Counted from the first letter of the stretch, positions 18,760-28,657 are shown. The stretch is 64,000 nucleotides of DNA from Pseudoalteromonas sp. 0303 (GCF_013349995.1 NZ_JABVXF010000001.1:62001-126000); one strand, 5' to 3'. Numbers and translations: made by a program. Notes: generated by a model from the letters alone, not told the origin.

Positions 18760-21700
18760 CAGCTACCTCTGACTCACTTTGTTCCATCAAGTTCGTTAAC
18801 AAACTCGTTAATGCTGCAAGCTGTTTCTCTTTCGACATATTAACAATCGTAGTTTGAATATTTTCAACAGCAGCTGTTACGTCTTTATCTTGCTCTAAAT
18901 TATGCTTAATAAATCCACCAAATTCTTGATGATTACCTTCACTATCGGTGGTAATAAATGCTAATGGCTTAGAATTCCCTTGAGTTTGAATATTTCCAAA
19001 AGACTCAATTCTTCTAAACTGAACACATAAATTTTGTAATTCATCAAGGCCATTACGTAAATGCTTATCGGTCCAATTTCGTTCTGGTGTGCCTGCGGCT
19101 AAATTAATAATAAATTCAAATTTTGTTTTACCATCAATGTGCTGTGAAATACGCTTTGCAAGCTCTTTTACGTTGGGTCGTTTAGCAATTTTTTCAACAA
19201 AGTCACAACGCTCCTTTAGAGTTTGATTAAAGTCTTCACCTAGCATTTGAACAATAATTTGCTTAAAACCACTTAGTAAAATATCGTGCTGAGCACTTAA
19301 ATCTTCAATAGCAGTTTTTAAATAATTACCAAGCTTATCTTCAAGGGCAGGATCATCTTTCCTAAATCCAAAGACTGCAGGTAAATCATCCAAAATTAGT
19401 TTGTAAGGATCGTTTGCTGCAATAACTTTATTTCTAAAATCACGAGCTTGCTTTGTTAAACCATTGCCTTTATCACCAGTAAAACTTTCGCCACTGGTTT
19501 TTTTAACCCATGCAGGTAGCTTATGAACAATCCCTACAATATGTTTAGCTATATTTAAAATAGCAGCATCATTTTTAGCGTCACCCAGTGTCGCCTGAGC
19601 TAAATTGTCTAGTAAGTGACTTTGTATTTCAGATATCTCGAAATAACGAACCCCTGCCTCATTTGGGTGTTTATAAATTTTGTTTACTAGCTCTTCATCA
19701 AGTTCAGGAATAAAAATGAACTGGTTTGTCGAGTCCCAATCGTAAAATGCAACTTGCCCTTCGAGAGACTTTAACAAAGCTAAACCATAAATACGGCATA
19801 AACCTGCGGTTAAACCAAAAGGAGGGCGCATCCAAAAATCATAAAGTTCAGCTAGTGTTACTTGTTTATTTTTTGAGTTTTCTTTTATATAGCTAAAACC
19901 ACTTTTGAATAGTTCATACATTTCTGGGTTTGCTTTTTGAGACTCTTCACTCCACTCACTCGGAAACAAAAAGCCTTCTGACGTTTCGCAGTGCCAACCT
20001 TTGCTTTTTAGACAAGAAAGATAAAGGCCTTTTTCTGGTGGAAATGCTTTTTCATCAAAACCGAGGTCCTTTTCATCACCTTGTTCAAACATAGCATTCA
20101 TTAACTTTCGGATAGCGCTATTTGCACTACCAGAGGGCTTAGAGCGGTTAACTAACTCGTTTATCACCACAGGTGACATGTTAAACAATTCATTTGCAAT
20201 TTTTGAGGCGATAGAAGTTAAAGGCGCTGCTTGTAGCTTTTTACCACAATGAAACCAATCTGCATTTTTATAAACATATTGCAGCTCATGATCTACATTT
20301 GCTTGTGCAAATTTAATCCGGTTCTCAAGTTCATTTTTAGCAATGAGATCATGAGATATCTTCTTTTCATCTTTGAGTATTTGTTTTAAAGCAATTAATT
20401 CAATAGCTGCATTTTTTAAATTTGAAAAGTCTTCAAACTTACCAACAATACTAAAAGGCATCGCCTCTTCATGCGGCCTAAGTGCTTTAGCAATATCGTC
20501 ATTCACACATAAAACAAACGTAGCGAAAGCTTCACCCGTTTTAGGTGGGGTCACAAATGGCTTAATAAGAGCAACATCATATTTGTTTATAAGTTTAGTT
20601 GTTGCCCAGCGCATAGTCCCTGTTTTGTGGTAATGAGCTGTTGCTAAAATGTTTTGTGGTATATCACATATTTCAGTCCAATCAACACCATAACTTATTG
20701 CTTCAATACGTTCGTTAATTAAGCTGTTAATATCGATATCACTACCTTGAAACACAAACAAAGCATCGTGCTTTTGTCGGTAAATTATAACCGTCCAGGT
20801 TTCTAAATCACTCAAAGCTTGCATTATTTCGTTAGCTTCATAACCGCGGCTAACAAAATATTTTTTTATAAACTCGCGTTTGGCGTGTAACTGGTGATGA
20901 AAACCAAAAATAGTAAGTAAAGCAATTAGTTTAGTAATAGCTGTGTGTAATTCACCGCCTTTTTGTTCGGCTCTATAAATTGCGTCACAGCCTTCTAGCC
21001 ACGCCTTGCTATCTTGAGAAGTAACAATTAAATGATGTAAGTTATGATGCAAATAGTCCCAATACATTTCAGGACGATATAAGCTTAACTCTTCATTAAG
21101 CTCACTATATTCAGATTCTAAAAATTCTCTGAAACCATATTTTTCGTGTGATGCTAAAAAGCCAAATAAACTTCGTTCATTTTGTGAAAAGCGACGACGA
21201 GATACAGGGCCTAGTAATAAGCTAACAATAGGATCTAAAGGTAGTGTGTTGCTTAAAGCATCAACATTTTTGTTTTGATTCGTAAATACAGAGCTTACGA
21301 TATCAACTAAACTTTCATATTTAGATTCGAGAGCATTAACAACTTTAGGTGCTCTAAAAATTGAGTCGCCAACAAGCACTAATGACTCATCAATAGAAGG
21401 ATTAAAACTTAAATCTCTGTAACGGCCTTGAACCTTGCTCCACTCTTTCTGTGTTTTTACATCTTTATTTTTAGCGTAATCAGAGAATGCTTGGTGTAAA
21501 AAGCCAACCAGTAATACCGGACGCTTAGCTTGTTGAACAATATCAGCAAGTGACTGGAATAAATGCAAATCTTTATTTGCGCGTGATTGATAGTCTAGAG
21601 CTTTACCCATTTCATCGAGTAAAATTAAAACGCCGTCTTCGCTTTCAGTTTGTTTTTGTAGAAGTGACTTTATCTGTGCTAAGCATTGATCATCATCAAG

Positions 21701-22162
21701 AGCATGTATATCTTGTGCATCAAATTCAACGTCAAACGCTCTCAACAAGCTTATTAAAATACTATTTGCAGGTGCCTCTAGGCCACATACATGCTTAATG
21801 GTCTTCCAACCATTAGTAATTTTAAACCTATTATCAAATTCAGTTATTACTTTTTGAGAGCTATTTAACTTGCTCAGTGCGTACTCTCGTTGTTCAGAGT
21901 CAGCCGACAATAAGCACGATAAAAATAGAGCTACAGTCGATTTACCTGAACCATAAGGGCCAGTGATTGTATACGCTCTTTGGGTACTTCCCTCGAATTC
22001 ACGGCTAATAGTATCAAGAACATTAATTGCTGTGCCATGTACAATAAAATCGTCTATAAAAGGTTTTAAATTAGCACTATCAACATCAATGCGAGTGGAG
22101 CTTTTATATCGTTGGTTAATTGCAATAAGAGATTCAGACATTGTATTTGCCGTAATAGTCAT
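18752..22162 (-). CDS. sspC: SspC-like large P-loop ATPase of the phosphorothioation system
   Basis: This is a 1136-aa protein with Walker A GPYGSGKST (68-76) and Walker B VLILLDEMG (178-186) in its N-terminal ATPase domain. The rest (about 300-1136) is large and mostly helical, with no motif I recognise. Size, motif position and its place between DUF4007 and PP-loop genes match SspC of the SspABCD pathway. Two starts are possible: ATG 22162, or ATG 22141, which overlaps the sspB stop as ATGTCTGA. Neither has a strong ribosome-binding site, so coupling to sspB is likely. Confidence 0.82.
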   Translation of the reverse strand: MTITANTMSESLIAINQRYKSSTRIDVDSANLKPFIDDFIVHGTAINVLDTISREFEGSTQRAYTITGPYGSGKSTVALFLSCLLSADSEQREYALSKLNSSQKVITEFDNRFKITNGWKTIKHVCGLEAPANSILISLLRAFDVEFDAQDIHALDDDQCLAQIKSLLQKQTESEDGVLILLDEMGKALDYQSRANKDLHLFQSLADIVQQAKRPVLLVGFLHQAFSDYAKNKDVKTQKEWSKVQGRYRDLSFNPSIDESLVLVGDSIFRAPKVVNALESKYESLVDIVSSVFTNQNKNVDALSNTLPLDPIVSLLLGPVSRRRFSQNERSLFGFLASHEKYGFREFLESEYSELNEELSLYRPEMYWDYLHHNLHHLIVTSQDSKAWLEGCDAIYRAEQKGGELHTAITKLIALLTIFGFHHQLHAKREFIKKYFVSRGYEANEIMQALSDLETWTVIIYRQKHDALFVFQGSDIDINSLINERIEAISYGVDWTEICDIPQNILATAHYHKTGTMRWATTKLINKYDVALIKPFVTPPKTGEAFATFVLCVNDDIAKALRPHEEAMPFSIVGKFEDFSNLKNAAIELIALKQILKDEKKISHDLIAKNELENRIKFAQANVDHELQYVYKNADWFHCGKKLQAAPLTSIASKIANELFNMSPVVINELVNRSKPSGSANSAIRKLMNAMFEQGDEKDLGFDEKAFPPEKGLYLSCLKSKGWHCETSEGFLFPSEWSEESQKANPEMYELFKSGFSYIKENSKNKQVTLAELYDFWMRPPFGLTAGLCRIYGLALLKSLEGQVAFYDWDSTNQFIFIPELDEELVNKIYKHPNEAGVRYFEISEIQSHLLDNLAQATLGDAKNDAAILNIAKHIVGIVHKLPAWVKKTSGESFTGDKGNGLTKQARDFRNKVIAANDPYKLILDDLPAVFGFRKDDPALEDKLGNYLKTAIEDLSAQHDILLSGFKQIIVQMLGEDFNQTLKERCDFVEKIAKRPNVKELAKRISQHIDGKTKFEFIINLAAGTPERNWTDKHLRNGLDELQNLCVQFRRIESFGNIQTQGNSKPLAFITTDSEGNHQEFGGFIKHNLEQDKDVTAAVENIQTTIVNMSKEKQLAALTSLLTNLMEQSESEVADD

Positions 22163-23069
22163 TTAAGTAATTGATAGTGTTTGTTTTTACTGAGTCAGAT
22201 ATATTAACTTGTCTTAGCCCTAAAGAGTCCACCCATGAAATATTTTTGTTAGTATATTCTTGAGCCTCATCAAGCTTTTGCCCTAAACCTGATTCTGACA
22301 ACCTGAATATTCGTCCAGGCGAACAAGGTTTAGTAAGTAACGAATCAAAATCGATAGTGCTCACTTTTGATTCAGTCGTTTCTACTTTAAAAAATTCCAG
22401 TAGAGCATAAATGAATATTTCAATAGGTAGCTCAGGCCTTTCAGTCAAGTTGCTAACATAAAAAGAACGGCCGTTATCTTGTACTAAATTGAGCTCAGCT
22501 AGAGGGGAAGTAAAATGATCTTCATCCACTTTTTTCGTAGTTGTTTTAACTTTTTTACTATACATATTCAAAAAGCAATCCATGTCTTTTTTGATAGTCG
22601 TAATATTACCAATTTCGCTTTTAACTAAGCGTTTTGCATCTTCATAACAATCATCAATCAGTTTTGATTTTTCAAAGTGCTGAACATTAGAGTAATTAAA
22701 AAAGTAGCGATAAGCTGTTAAATGTTCATCATTAAAGCTTAACCAAAAGTGCAGCAACCATATAGAACCCGGTAATTCTAAATAAGGGTCTTTACCGTTT
22801 TCGCCAAACAAATAAAGCCCCTTATTCTCTGTAACATTATGCAGGGTTTTATTATTTTTTCTAATGCTTTCAATAATGCCGCTCGACTCAGCCCAATACT
22901 GAATAGCTTTAACCATATTTTTACCAACGCCAAGCTCCACAATAGAATGACGAATGCTATCTTCGTCGGAACTTGAGAAATTACCATTTGAATTCAAATG
23001 ATTAACCGCTTTGAATAGCCATCCATAGCGCAGAGGAAAAGTATCGTGACCTGTAAACTTAGCTTTCAT
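22134..23069 (-). CDS. sspB: SspB-like DUF4007 protein (putative nickase of the phosphorothioation system)
   Basis: The N-terminus KFTGHDTFPLRYGW (residues 4-17) is the signature of DUF4007 proteins. In characterised SspABCD systems this family member is the DNA-nicking SspB. The protein is 311 aa from ATG 23069. An in-frame TTG at 23105 is possible but would add 12 unconserved residues. It is the first gene of the minus-strand sspB-C-D operon and is divergent from the restriction-like operon across about 270 bp. Confidence 0.83.
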   Translation of the reverse strand: MKAKFTGHDTFPLRYGWLFKAVNHLNSNGNFSSSDEDSIRHSIVELGVGKNMVKAIQYWAESSGIIESIRKNNKTLHNVTENKGLYLFGENGKDPYLELPGSIWLLHFWLSFNDEHLTAYRYFFNYSNVQHFEKSKLIDDCYEDAKRLVKSEIGNITTIKKDMDCFLNMYSKKVKTTTKKVDEDHFTSPLAELNLVQDNGRSFYVSNLTERPELPIEIFIYALLEFFKVETTESKVSTIDFDSLLTKPCSPGRIFRLSESGLGQKLDEAQEYTNKNISWVDSLGLRQVNISDSVKTNTINYLNDYYGKYNV

Positions 23070-23337
23070 AGCTTTTGAGTGCCTCTGGAGAGATTGTCCA
23101 AGCAAAGATATTAACGTGAATTAAGATTAAGAGAAAGGCTTCTGGGCAATTAATCGATAAAAAACTGTACCTTTATACAGCTGTATTTAATTTATCCTAT
23201 TTCCCTTGTAGATATAAGGGGTTTATTGTAAAGTTTTGAATGTAAAGTTAAATATCCGCATGTTTTAGCTTTGCTTTGTACTTGTAAGCTGCAAGGAAAT
23301 AGAAGCTAACATATTGATTTATATTAAAGGACTAAAT
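23070..23337. promoter_or_regulatory. Divergent control region between modification and restriction operons
   Basis: About 270 bp of AT-rich sequence separate the sspB start from the 69-aa ORF start. It must hold the promoters of both operons. I see no convincing pair of -10/-35 boxes, and no large palindrome that would mark a repressor site. Confidence 0.45.
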
Positions 23338-23547
23338 ATGCTCGCTAGAATTTTATCAAACTTTTCAGAAGATGAGCTGCTCAGTTTTCTCCCCAAAAGC
23401 TCAATAGACTTCGCACTTCAACTTGATGCAAATGATAATCAGATATCAGAAAGCAACTCGGGTTATAAAAACAACCTTACCAATCTAGTCGCGAGTGTTA
23501 ATCAGCCCGGCTTTATCCTTTTCAGAAAAATCTTAGTAAGCAAGTAG
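23338..23547 (+). CDS. Small conserved-looking protein of unknown function (69 aa), first gene of restriction-like operon
   Basis: The ORF starts at ATG 23338 with AAAGGA seven bases upstream; the longer in-frame reading from 23314 lacks a site. The protein begins MLARILSNFSEDELLSFLP and is probably helical at the N-terminus with a hydrophobic C-terminus (PGFILFRKIL). I recognise no domain. Only eight bases separate it from the helicase gene, so it is probably co-transcribed and may be a system component or leader peptide. Confidence 0.6.
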   Translation: MLARILSNFSEDELLSFLPKSSIDFALQLDANDNQISESNSGYKNNLTNLVASVNQPGFILFRKILVSK

Positions 23548-23555
23548 AGTACTGA

Positions 23556-25736
23556 ATGTCTAGTTTAAAGAACTTTGTTTTAAAACATGTTTATAGAACA
23601 GGTGATGATGATTTGTTTCATGATTTCTACAAACCTGTTTTATCAAAGGCCGTAAAATATGATAGGGCAGTAGGTTATTTTTCTTCTTCTATTTTAGCGG
23701 CAAACTTAAGCGGGTTAGCTTCCATAATTCATTCAAATGGAACCATGAGACTGATCATAGGTCATCCTTTAGAACGTGAAGAATTTGAAGCAATTCGTTA
23801 TGCCGTTACTTCACCTGTAGAATTATCACAACAATACTCCGCAACTTTACTAAAGTGGATTCAGTCAGATAAAGATGTTTCATCGAAAAGATTAGAGTTG
23901 TTATCCATCTTGATTGCTTCAGGCCGGCTTGAAATAAAATTCGCTTTCAGAAGAGCCGGTATGTACCACGAAAAAATTGGCATCATTTATGACTCTCATG
24001 GAGATGCTGTCGTTTTTCAAGGCTCTGCTAATGAAACACCGTCAGGAATGTTTGAGCATCTAAATGCTGAATCAATAAGCGTTTATAAAAGTTGGGAGCC
24101 AGAGCTTTTTGAAGCATATGGTAAGGTCTACCAAGATGGATTTGAGAAACTTTGGAATAGCGAGCAGAAAAATACTTTTGTAGTAGACATTGGTTCTGAT
24201 TTTTATTCTGCAGTTTCTAAATACGTAGAAAGCTCCCCTAAGCTTCAAGCGTTATCATTGTTTGATATTGAAGGAATTGAAGAACAAATAGCACAATATG
24301 AAGCAGAGCAATCAAATATAACTTCTAAAAGCACTCCCCATGTCCCTGATTTTTTAAATGGTAATAAATTTAATATCAAAAACCATCAAACAGCGGCGTT
24401 AAAAAAATGGAGAGCTAATGGTTATAAAGGAATTCTCAAATTAGCTACTGGTTCTGGTAAAACCATCACATCAATATATGGTGCGGTCAAAGTTTATGAA
24501 ACTTTAAAAAATCAAAATAGAGGTTTGTGTCTAGTCATTGCTGTTCCTTACATAGAGCTTGCAAGTCAGTGGTGTGAAAACTTGTTGGATTTTGGAATTA
24601 GCTCTCATAAGTGTTACAACTCGAAAAATAGCTGGTTACCAAACGTTAAGGAGTCTATCTCGACATTTAATGCAGGTATAAAAGATTTTGTTTGTTTGGT
24701 TGTGGTAAATAGAACTCTGGTTTCAAATGATTTTCAACAGGTTTTAACTTCGGTAAACCCTAAAAGCATTATGTTTGTTGGCGATGAGTGCCATAACCAC
24801 GGTTCTAATAAGATAAATAGCTTATTACCCCTATCAGATTTTAGAATGGGACTGTCTGCAACTCCTTTCAGGAGTGACGATGATGAAATTGATTCTATGT
24901 TTCCTAACATCTCTAGAGATAACTTGCTCTCATATTACGGTGACATAGTCGCTGACTATGGACTTGGTGATGCAATTCATGACGAAATTTTAACACCTTA
25001 TGATTATCATTTGGTGCCTGTTTATCTTAACGATGAAGAGCAAGAATCTTTTGAAGAATTATCGGAAAAGATTTCTTCAATTGTCACTAAATCTGGTGGC
25101 CACCTAAGTAAAGATGACAAAGAAAAATTAACTATTTTTTGTGGTCAACGAAGTAGATTACTGGGTTCGGCTTCTGACAAGTTAAAAAAGTTGGATGAAC
25201 TAAGCTCTTTGATTCCTGAATCAATGCGAAACTTAACTTTGTTTTATGCAGGTGAAGGGAAGCCTTTTCAACAAGATGAAGATTTAAATGATTGCAAAGT
25301 AATAGATCAAGTTTCTGACGTACTTTATAAGAACGGATGGAAGACTTCTCAATTTACTAGCGCTATAAATAGTGCTGAACGTAAAAACGTAATGGAAGCA
25401 TTTAAAGAGAAAGCTATTAACGCTTTAGTAGCTATGAAAGTTTTAGATGAAGGTATAGATGTTCCCGCATGTCAAACTGCTGTAATACTCTCTAGCACAA
25501 GAAATCCTCGTCAATATGTTCAACGAAGAGGTAGGGTATTAAGACGATTCCCTAACAAAAGAAAAGCAATTATTTACGACTTTATAGTATTGCCAAATTC
25601 TGACTTTGAGCAACCAGCTTCAAAAAAACTAATATCTGCTGAAATGGAAAGAGTGAATGATTTTCTGTTTTTAGCTGACAATAAACTGCAAGTTGAGAAT
25701 CAATTAGAACAATTAGGATTGTATTATGACATCTAA
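23556..25736 (+). CDS. PLD-like nuclease fused to SF2 (DEAD/DEAH-type) helicase, putative phosphorothioation-dependent restriction enzyme
   Basis: This 726-aa protein has an N-terminal phospholipase-D-like nuclease domain (about 10-200) with an HxK motif (His138, Lys140) and GSANE (156-160). A superfamily 2 helicase follows: Walker A ATGSGKT (297-303), DECH motif II (410-413), SAT motif III (434-436) and motif VI QRRGRVLR (656-663). Helicases of this type accompany Dnd/Ssp systems as restriction components, and this is probably one member of an SspFGH-like module. I cannot assign the letter. It overlaps the next gene by 11 nt. HxK plus GSxN is a single half-motif, so an active nuclease may need dimerisation. 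Confidence 0.85.
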   Translation: MSSLKNFVLKHVYRTGDDDLFHDFYKPVLSKAVKYDRAVGYFSSSILAANLSGLASIIHSNGTMRLIIGHPLEREEFEAIRYAVTSPVELSQQYSATLLKWIQSDKDVSSKRLELLSILIASGRLEIKFAFRRAGMYHEKIGIIYDSHGDAVVFQGSANETPSGMFEHLNAESISVYKSWEPELFEAYGKVYQDGFEKLWNSEQKNTFVVDIGSDFYSAVSKYVESSPKLQALSLFDIEGIEEQIAQYEAEQSNITSKSTPHVPDFLNGNKFNIKNHQTAALKKWRANGYKGILKLATGSGKTITSIYGAVKVYETLKNQNRGLCLVIAVPYIELASQWCENLLDFGISSHKCYNSKNSWLPNVKESISTFNAGIKDFVCLVVVNRTLVSNDFQQVLTSVNPKSIMFVGDECHNHGSNKINSLLPLSDFRMGLSATPFRSDDDEIDSMFPNISRDNLLSYYGDIVADYGLGDAIHDEILTPYDYHLVPVYLNDEEQESFEELSEKISSIVTKSGGHLSKDDKEKLTIFCGQRSRLLGSASDKLKKLDELSSLIPESMRNLTLFYAGEGKPFQQDEDLNDCKVIDQVSDVLYKNGWKTSQFTSAINSAERKNVMEAFKEKAINALVAMKVLDEGIDVPACQTAVILSSTRNPRQYVQRRGRVLRRFPNKRKAIIYDFIVLPNSDFEQPASKKLISAEMERVNDFLFLADNKLQVENQLEQLGLYYDI

Positions 25737-25926
25737 ATCTGAATTAGAAAGAATGTTTCAAGAAGCTGCTGAGGAAGTAGAAAAACCTTCACCTCTAAAG
25801 CAATTAACATCATCAATAATAAATGTTGAAAGAAAACATGTTTATGGGGAAGCAAGTTCAAGCAATCGGCTGAAACTGATACGTGAACTTGTAGAAAATG
25901 CAAGGAAAAAAGGTGATATATGCTAA
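25726..25926 (+). CDS. Small helical protein of unknown function (66 aa) in restriction-like operon
   Basis: The ORF overlaps the helicase gene end by 11 nt and the ATPase gene start by 7 nt, so it is translationally locked into the operon. The protein is charged and probably helical, with an acidic N-terminal half (ELERMFQEAAEEVEK) and a basic C-terminal helix (LIRELVENARKKG). No family is recognised. It may be an adaptor between the helicase and the Rad50-like ATPase. Confidence 0.7.
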   Translation: MTSKSELERMFQEAAEEVEKPSPLKQLTSSIINVERKHVYGEASSSNRLKLIRELVENARKKGDIC

Positions 25927-27953
25927 TTAGGAAAATAGTACTAACAAATTTCCGTCAATTCTATGGTGAACAAACTATTCATTTTTCTACTAACGAAGAT
26001 AAAAATGTCACTCTAATACACGCAGAGAATGGAGTAGGTAAAACAGCCCTGTTAAACGCAATTTTATGGTGTTTTTTCAAGAGTTTTACCCCTAACTTCA
26101 AAGATCCAAGAAATTTATTAAATAATGCAGCTAAAGCTGAAGGTTTGCAAAATTATAAAGTTGAAATTGAGTTTGAAGAAGATGGAAGAAATTATTCAGT
26201 TCAAAGAGGTTACGGCCCTGTAACGCAAGATACCTTTAGAGTTTTCATAATTAAAGCTGGAGACTTTAAAGAAGTTACTAATCCTGACATATTCATAAAT
26301 TCGGTTATACCTAAAGATATGGCTAATTACTTCTTTTTCCAGGGAGAAGGAGTTGGCTCTTTTACAAGTAAACATGGCGGTAAAGAAATAAAAGAAGCTA
26401 TTCAAAAGATTCTCGGTTTCACCGTAGCAAAAAACGCTTTAGCAGATGTTCAGAAAATTAAGAAAGAGTATAGTACTTCTCTTCAAAGAGCAGACAAAGA
26501 TGGTGAAATATCTAAAATACAAAGGGAAATAGATCAGCTTGAAGCAGATTTACAACATGATAATAAGCGACTTGAAGAAAAAAACGAATCTGTCGAACGT
26601 TATATTTCTAAGATTCAAAACATTGATTCTCAGCTAGCCTCTTCAAATAGTGAATTCATTAAAGCAAAGCATACAGAAAGAGCTGAGGCAGAACGAGATC
26701 TAAAAGATGCACAAAACCATCTTTCTCGATTCGAAAATAATAGAGTTGGCTTGATTAAAAAATACGCAGCCAATGTGTTTGCCCATGAAATATCTTTTGA
26801 GGTTTTAGATTTTATCGATGAAGATGAGTTTAAATCTACTATACCTTCTCCGTATAACGAAAATCTCGTTTATAAGATTTTAGAAGAAACACAATGTATC
26901 TGTGGTGCTGATATTTCAGTTGGTAGTGAAGCATACAACAGAATTCAAGATTTATTAAAGTCAGCAGCAGACCCGCAACAAGAAAGCAGAGTAACAAAAG
27001 CTCAAGCTGAATTACGAAGTATTAAGAAAATTTCTTCACAGGCTAAAGAAGACTTTGAGTTTAATTTGAAAGGTATTTCTTCTAGCCGAGATAATGTCAG
27101 CAAATTTGAAGAAAGATTGAAAAACATCTCCATTGAAATTCAAGGTGCAAAAGATATTGGAGATATCAGAGAGCTTGAAAAGCGTAGAAGTCAATTTCAA
27201 GCTCGTTTAGGTGATGACAACAGATCTATAGGTAATTTAGAGAGAAAAGTGAAAGAAAGTGCATCTACACTTGAGAAGAAAAGAAGTGAAATACTAAGGC
27301 TAAAATCTAGCTCTTTAGAAGTTAATAAATATCGAGAATTGGAAGATATCGCTCAAAAAGTTCAGTCAACAATTGAGAGTACATTAGCCTCAACTCAGAA
27401 GAATGTTGAATTAAAGATCATGGAGAAGGTAAACTCATTTCTAAGGCAGTTTGTACGTCAAGATTACCGAGCAAAAATGGATAAAAACTCTTTTGATATA
27501 AGGCTATTTGACCGCAATGATGTACAAGTAGCTGAAAGTGATGGACAAGGACTACTTTTAAGTTTGACATTTATTTCTTCTCTAATTGAACTTGCAAGAG
27601 AAAGGAAAAATGCCTCTGGTGAAATATTAACACCGGGAGCGATCGCGCCTTTTATAATTGATGCACCTTTTGGTGTGCTTGATAACAAATACAAAGGAAA
27701 TGTCGCCAAAGCTATCCCTCAGTCTGTAGGTCAGGTTGTTTTTTTCCTGTCCTCTAGCCATTGGCAAGGTACAGTTGAAGATAATATTAGGGATAAGGTT
27801 GGCATGGAATATAACCTTGTTTTAGAGGTTGAAGCTGATCAAGATACTAAAACTAAGGATGAAATTACAATTCAAGGAACGAAATATCCAACGGTTAAAT
27901 ATAACTGTCCAGTTGATCGCACTGCAATAGAAAAGGTAGGTGCTTATGTCTAG
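25920..27953 (+). CDS. DndD/Rad50-like SMC-type ATPase, restriction-like operon
   Basis: This 677-aa protein has Walker A AENGVGKT (35-42), long heptad-rich coiled-coil stretches (about 175-280 and 345-480), a central CxC pair (Cys326, Cys328; QCICGAD) at the hinge, a signature-like SDGQGLLLSL (540-549) and Walker B FIIDAPFGVLD (579-589). This is the layout of DndD and Rad50 relatives with a zinc-hook-like tip. In an Ssp context it would act with the helicase-nuclease on unmodified DNA. It overlaps both neighbours. Confidence 0.87.
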   Translation: MLIRKIVLTNFRQFYGEQTIHFSTNEDKNVTLIHAENGVGKTALLNAILWCFFKSFTPNFKDPRNLLNNAAKAEGLQNYKVEIEFEEDGRNYSVQRGYGPVTQDTFRVFIIKAGDFKEVTNPDIFINSVIPKDMANYFFFQGEGVGSFTSKHGGKEIKEAIQKILGFTVAKNALADVQKIKKEYSTSLQRADKDGEISKIQREIDQLEADLQHDNKRLEEKNESVERYISKIQNIDSQLASSNSEFIKAKHTERAEAERDLKDAQNHLSRFENNRVGLIKKYAANVFAHEISFEVLDFIDEDEFKSTIPSPYNENLVYKILEETQCICGADISVGSEAYNRIQDLLKSAADPQQESRVTKAQAELRSIKKISSQAKEDFEFNLKGISSSRDNVSKFEERLKNISIEIQGAKDIGDIRELEKRRSQFQARLGDDNRSIGNLERKVKESASTLEKKRSEILRLKSSSLEVNKYRELEDIAQKVQSTIESTLASTQKNVELKIMEKVNSFLRQFVRQDYRAKMDKNSFDIRLFDRNDVQVAESDGQGLLLSLTFISSLIELARERKNASGEILTPGAIAPFIIDAPFGVLDNKYKGNVAKAIPQSVGQVVFFLSSSHWQGTVEDNIRDKVGMEYNLVLEVEADQDTKTKDEITIQGTKYPTVKYNCPVDRTAIEKVGAYV

Positions 27954-28431
27954 ATTAGATGATAGGAAATGGTTAGGGGTCAATGTAAATAGAGATAGAA
28001 AGCATGAGCCTATAGTTGAAAAATTAACTCAGGGTGATCATGTAATTTTCAGTCATAATAAAGATTTAATGGTATTTGCAGCTATGGTTGGTTACTCTCA
28101 AAATAAGTTTGAGCCTGTAGGCTCTGACAAAATCCAAATCACGCTTGGCACTTATGCAAATACTCAACAAGATACCTATATATATTTACTAGCACTTTTA
28201 AAAACTAAAGATGCTACATGTTTAAAGAATGAAAACCTTAATGAAGCAGTAAAAGTATTTGAAGGTTATTGCAACGCAGGCTTATCAATTATTCAAAGCT
28301 GGATGGATGAAAACCCCGGTGACCCTACTGGTGTAGACACTCTGGAAAAGAAAATTGTAGAACAAGCGTTAAGAAATGAGCAACGATCTCAACAAAATTT
28401 TAACAATGATAATTTAGAAGTGGATTTTTAA
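27946..28431 (+). CDS. Putative phosphorothioation-associated small protein (161 aa)
   Basis: ATG 27946 (MSRLDDRKW) overlaps the ATPase stop by 8 nt, with an AGG upstream. The protein contains NRDRKHEPIVEKL and KDLMVFAAMVGYSQNKFEP (about 15-60), which I associate with Dnd-system-associated protein 4-like families. This is a memory match and was not searched. The C-terminus is Asn/Gln-rich and unlikely to be folded. Its place between the ATPase and EF-hand genes supports a role in the same complex. Confidence 0.65.
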   Translation: MSRLDDRKWLGVNVNRDRKHEPIVEKLTQGDHVIFSHNKDLMVFAAMVGYSQNKFEPVGSDKIQITLGTYANTQQDTYIYLLALLKTKDATCLKNENLNEAVKVFEGYCNAGLSIIQSWMDENPGDPTGVDTLEKKIVEQALRNEQRSQQNFNNDNLEVDF

Positions 28432-28432
28432 T

Positions 28433-28645
28433 ATGGATAAATTAGAAGAGCTATTTGAGTTTTTTGATAAAAATTCCGATGGTTATATTTCAAAGATGGA
28501 ATTAATTGAACTTGTAGAGGTTTTGCTTAATGAAAAAGGATTAGGTAAAAGTTCTCATATTTTAAAAGAGTTCGACTTCAATCATGATAGCAAAATTGAT
28601 TTTGATGAGTTTACTGCTTTTGCTAAGATGCACCTTATAAAATAA
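28433..28645 (+). CDS. Two-EF-hand calcium-binding protein (70 aa) at end of restriction-like operon
   Basis: Two canonical EF-hand loops are present. Loop 1 has Asp12, Asn14, Asp16, Tyr18, Ser20 and Glu23 (DKNSDGYISKME). Loop 2 has Asp48, Asn50, Asp52, Lys54, Asp56 and Glu59 (DFNHDSKIDFDE), so both keep the acidic 1, 3, 5 and 12 positions. No signal peptide is seen, so it is cytoplasmic. The ATG starts one base after the previous stop without a separate ribosome site, so it depends on translational coupling. A terminator overlaps its stop. It may sense or buffer calcium for the nuclease complex; this is inference. Confidence 0.85.
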   Translation: MDKLEELFEFFDKNSDGYISKMELIELVEVLLNEKGLGKSSHILKEFDFNHDSKIDFDEFTAFAKMHLIK

Positions 28646-28657
28646 GGTGCATTTTTT
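28628..28657 (+). terminator. Terminator of the restriction-like operon
   Basis: A perfect 11-bp stem ATGCACCTTAT/ATAAGGTGCAT with loop AAA is followed by TTTTTT. It includes the last codons of the EF-hand gene, and ends where the convergent methyltransferase gene stops. Confidence 0.92.
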
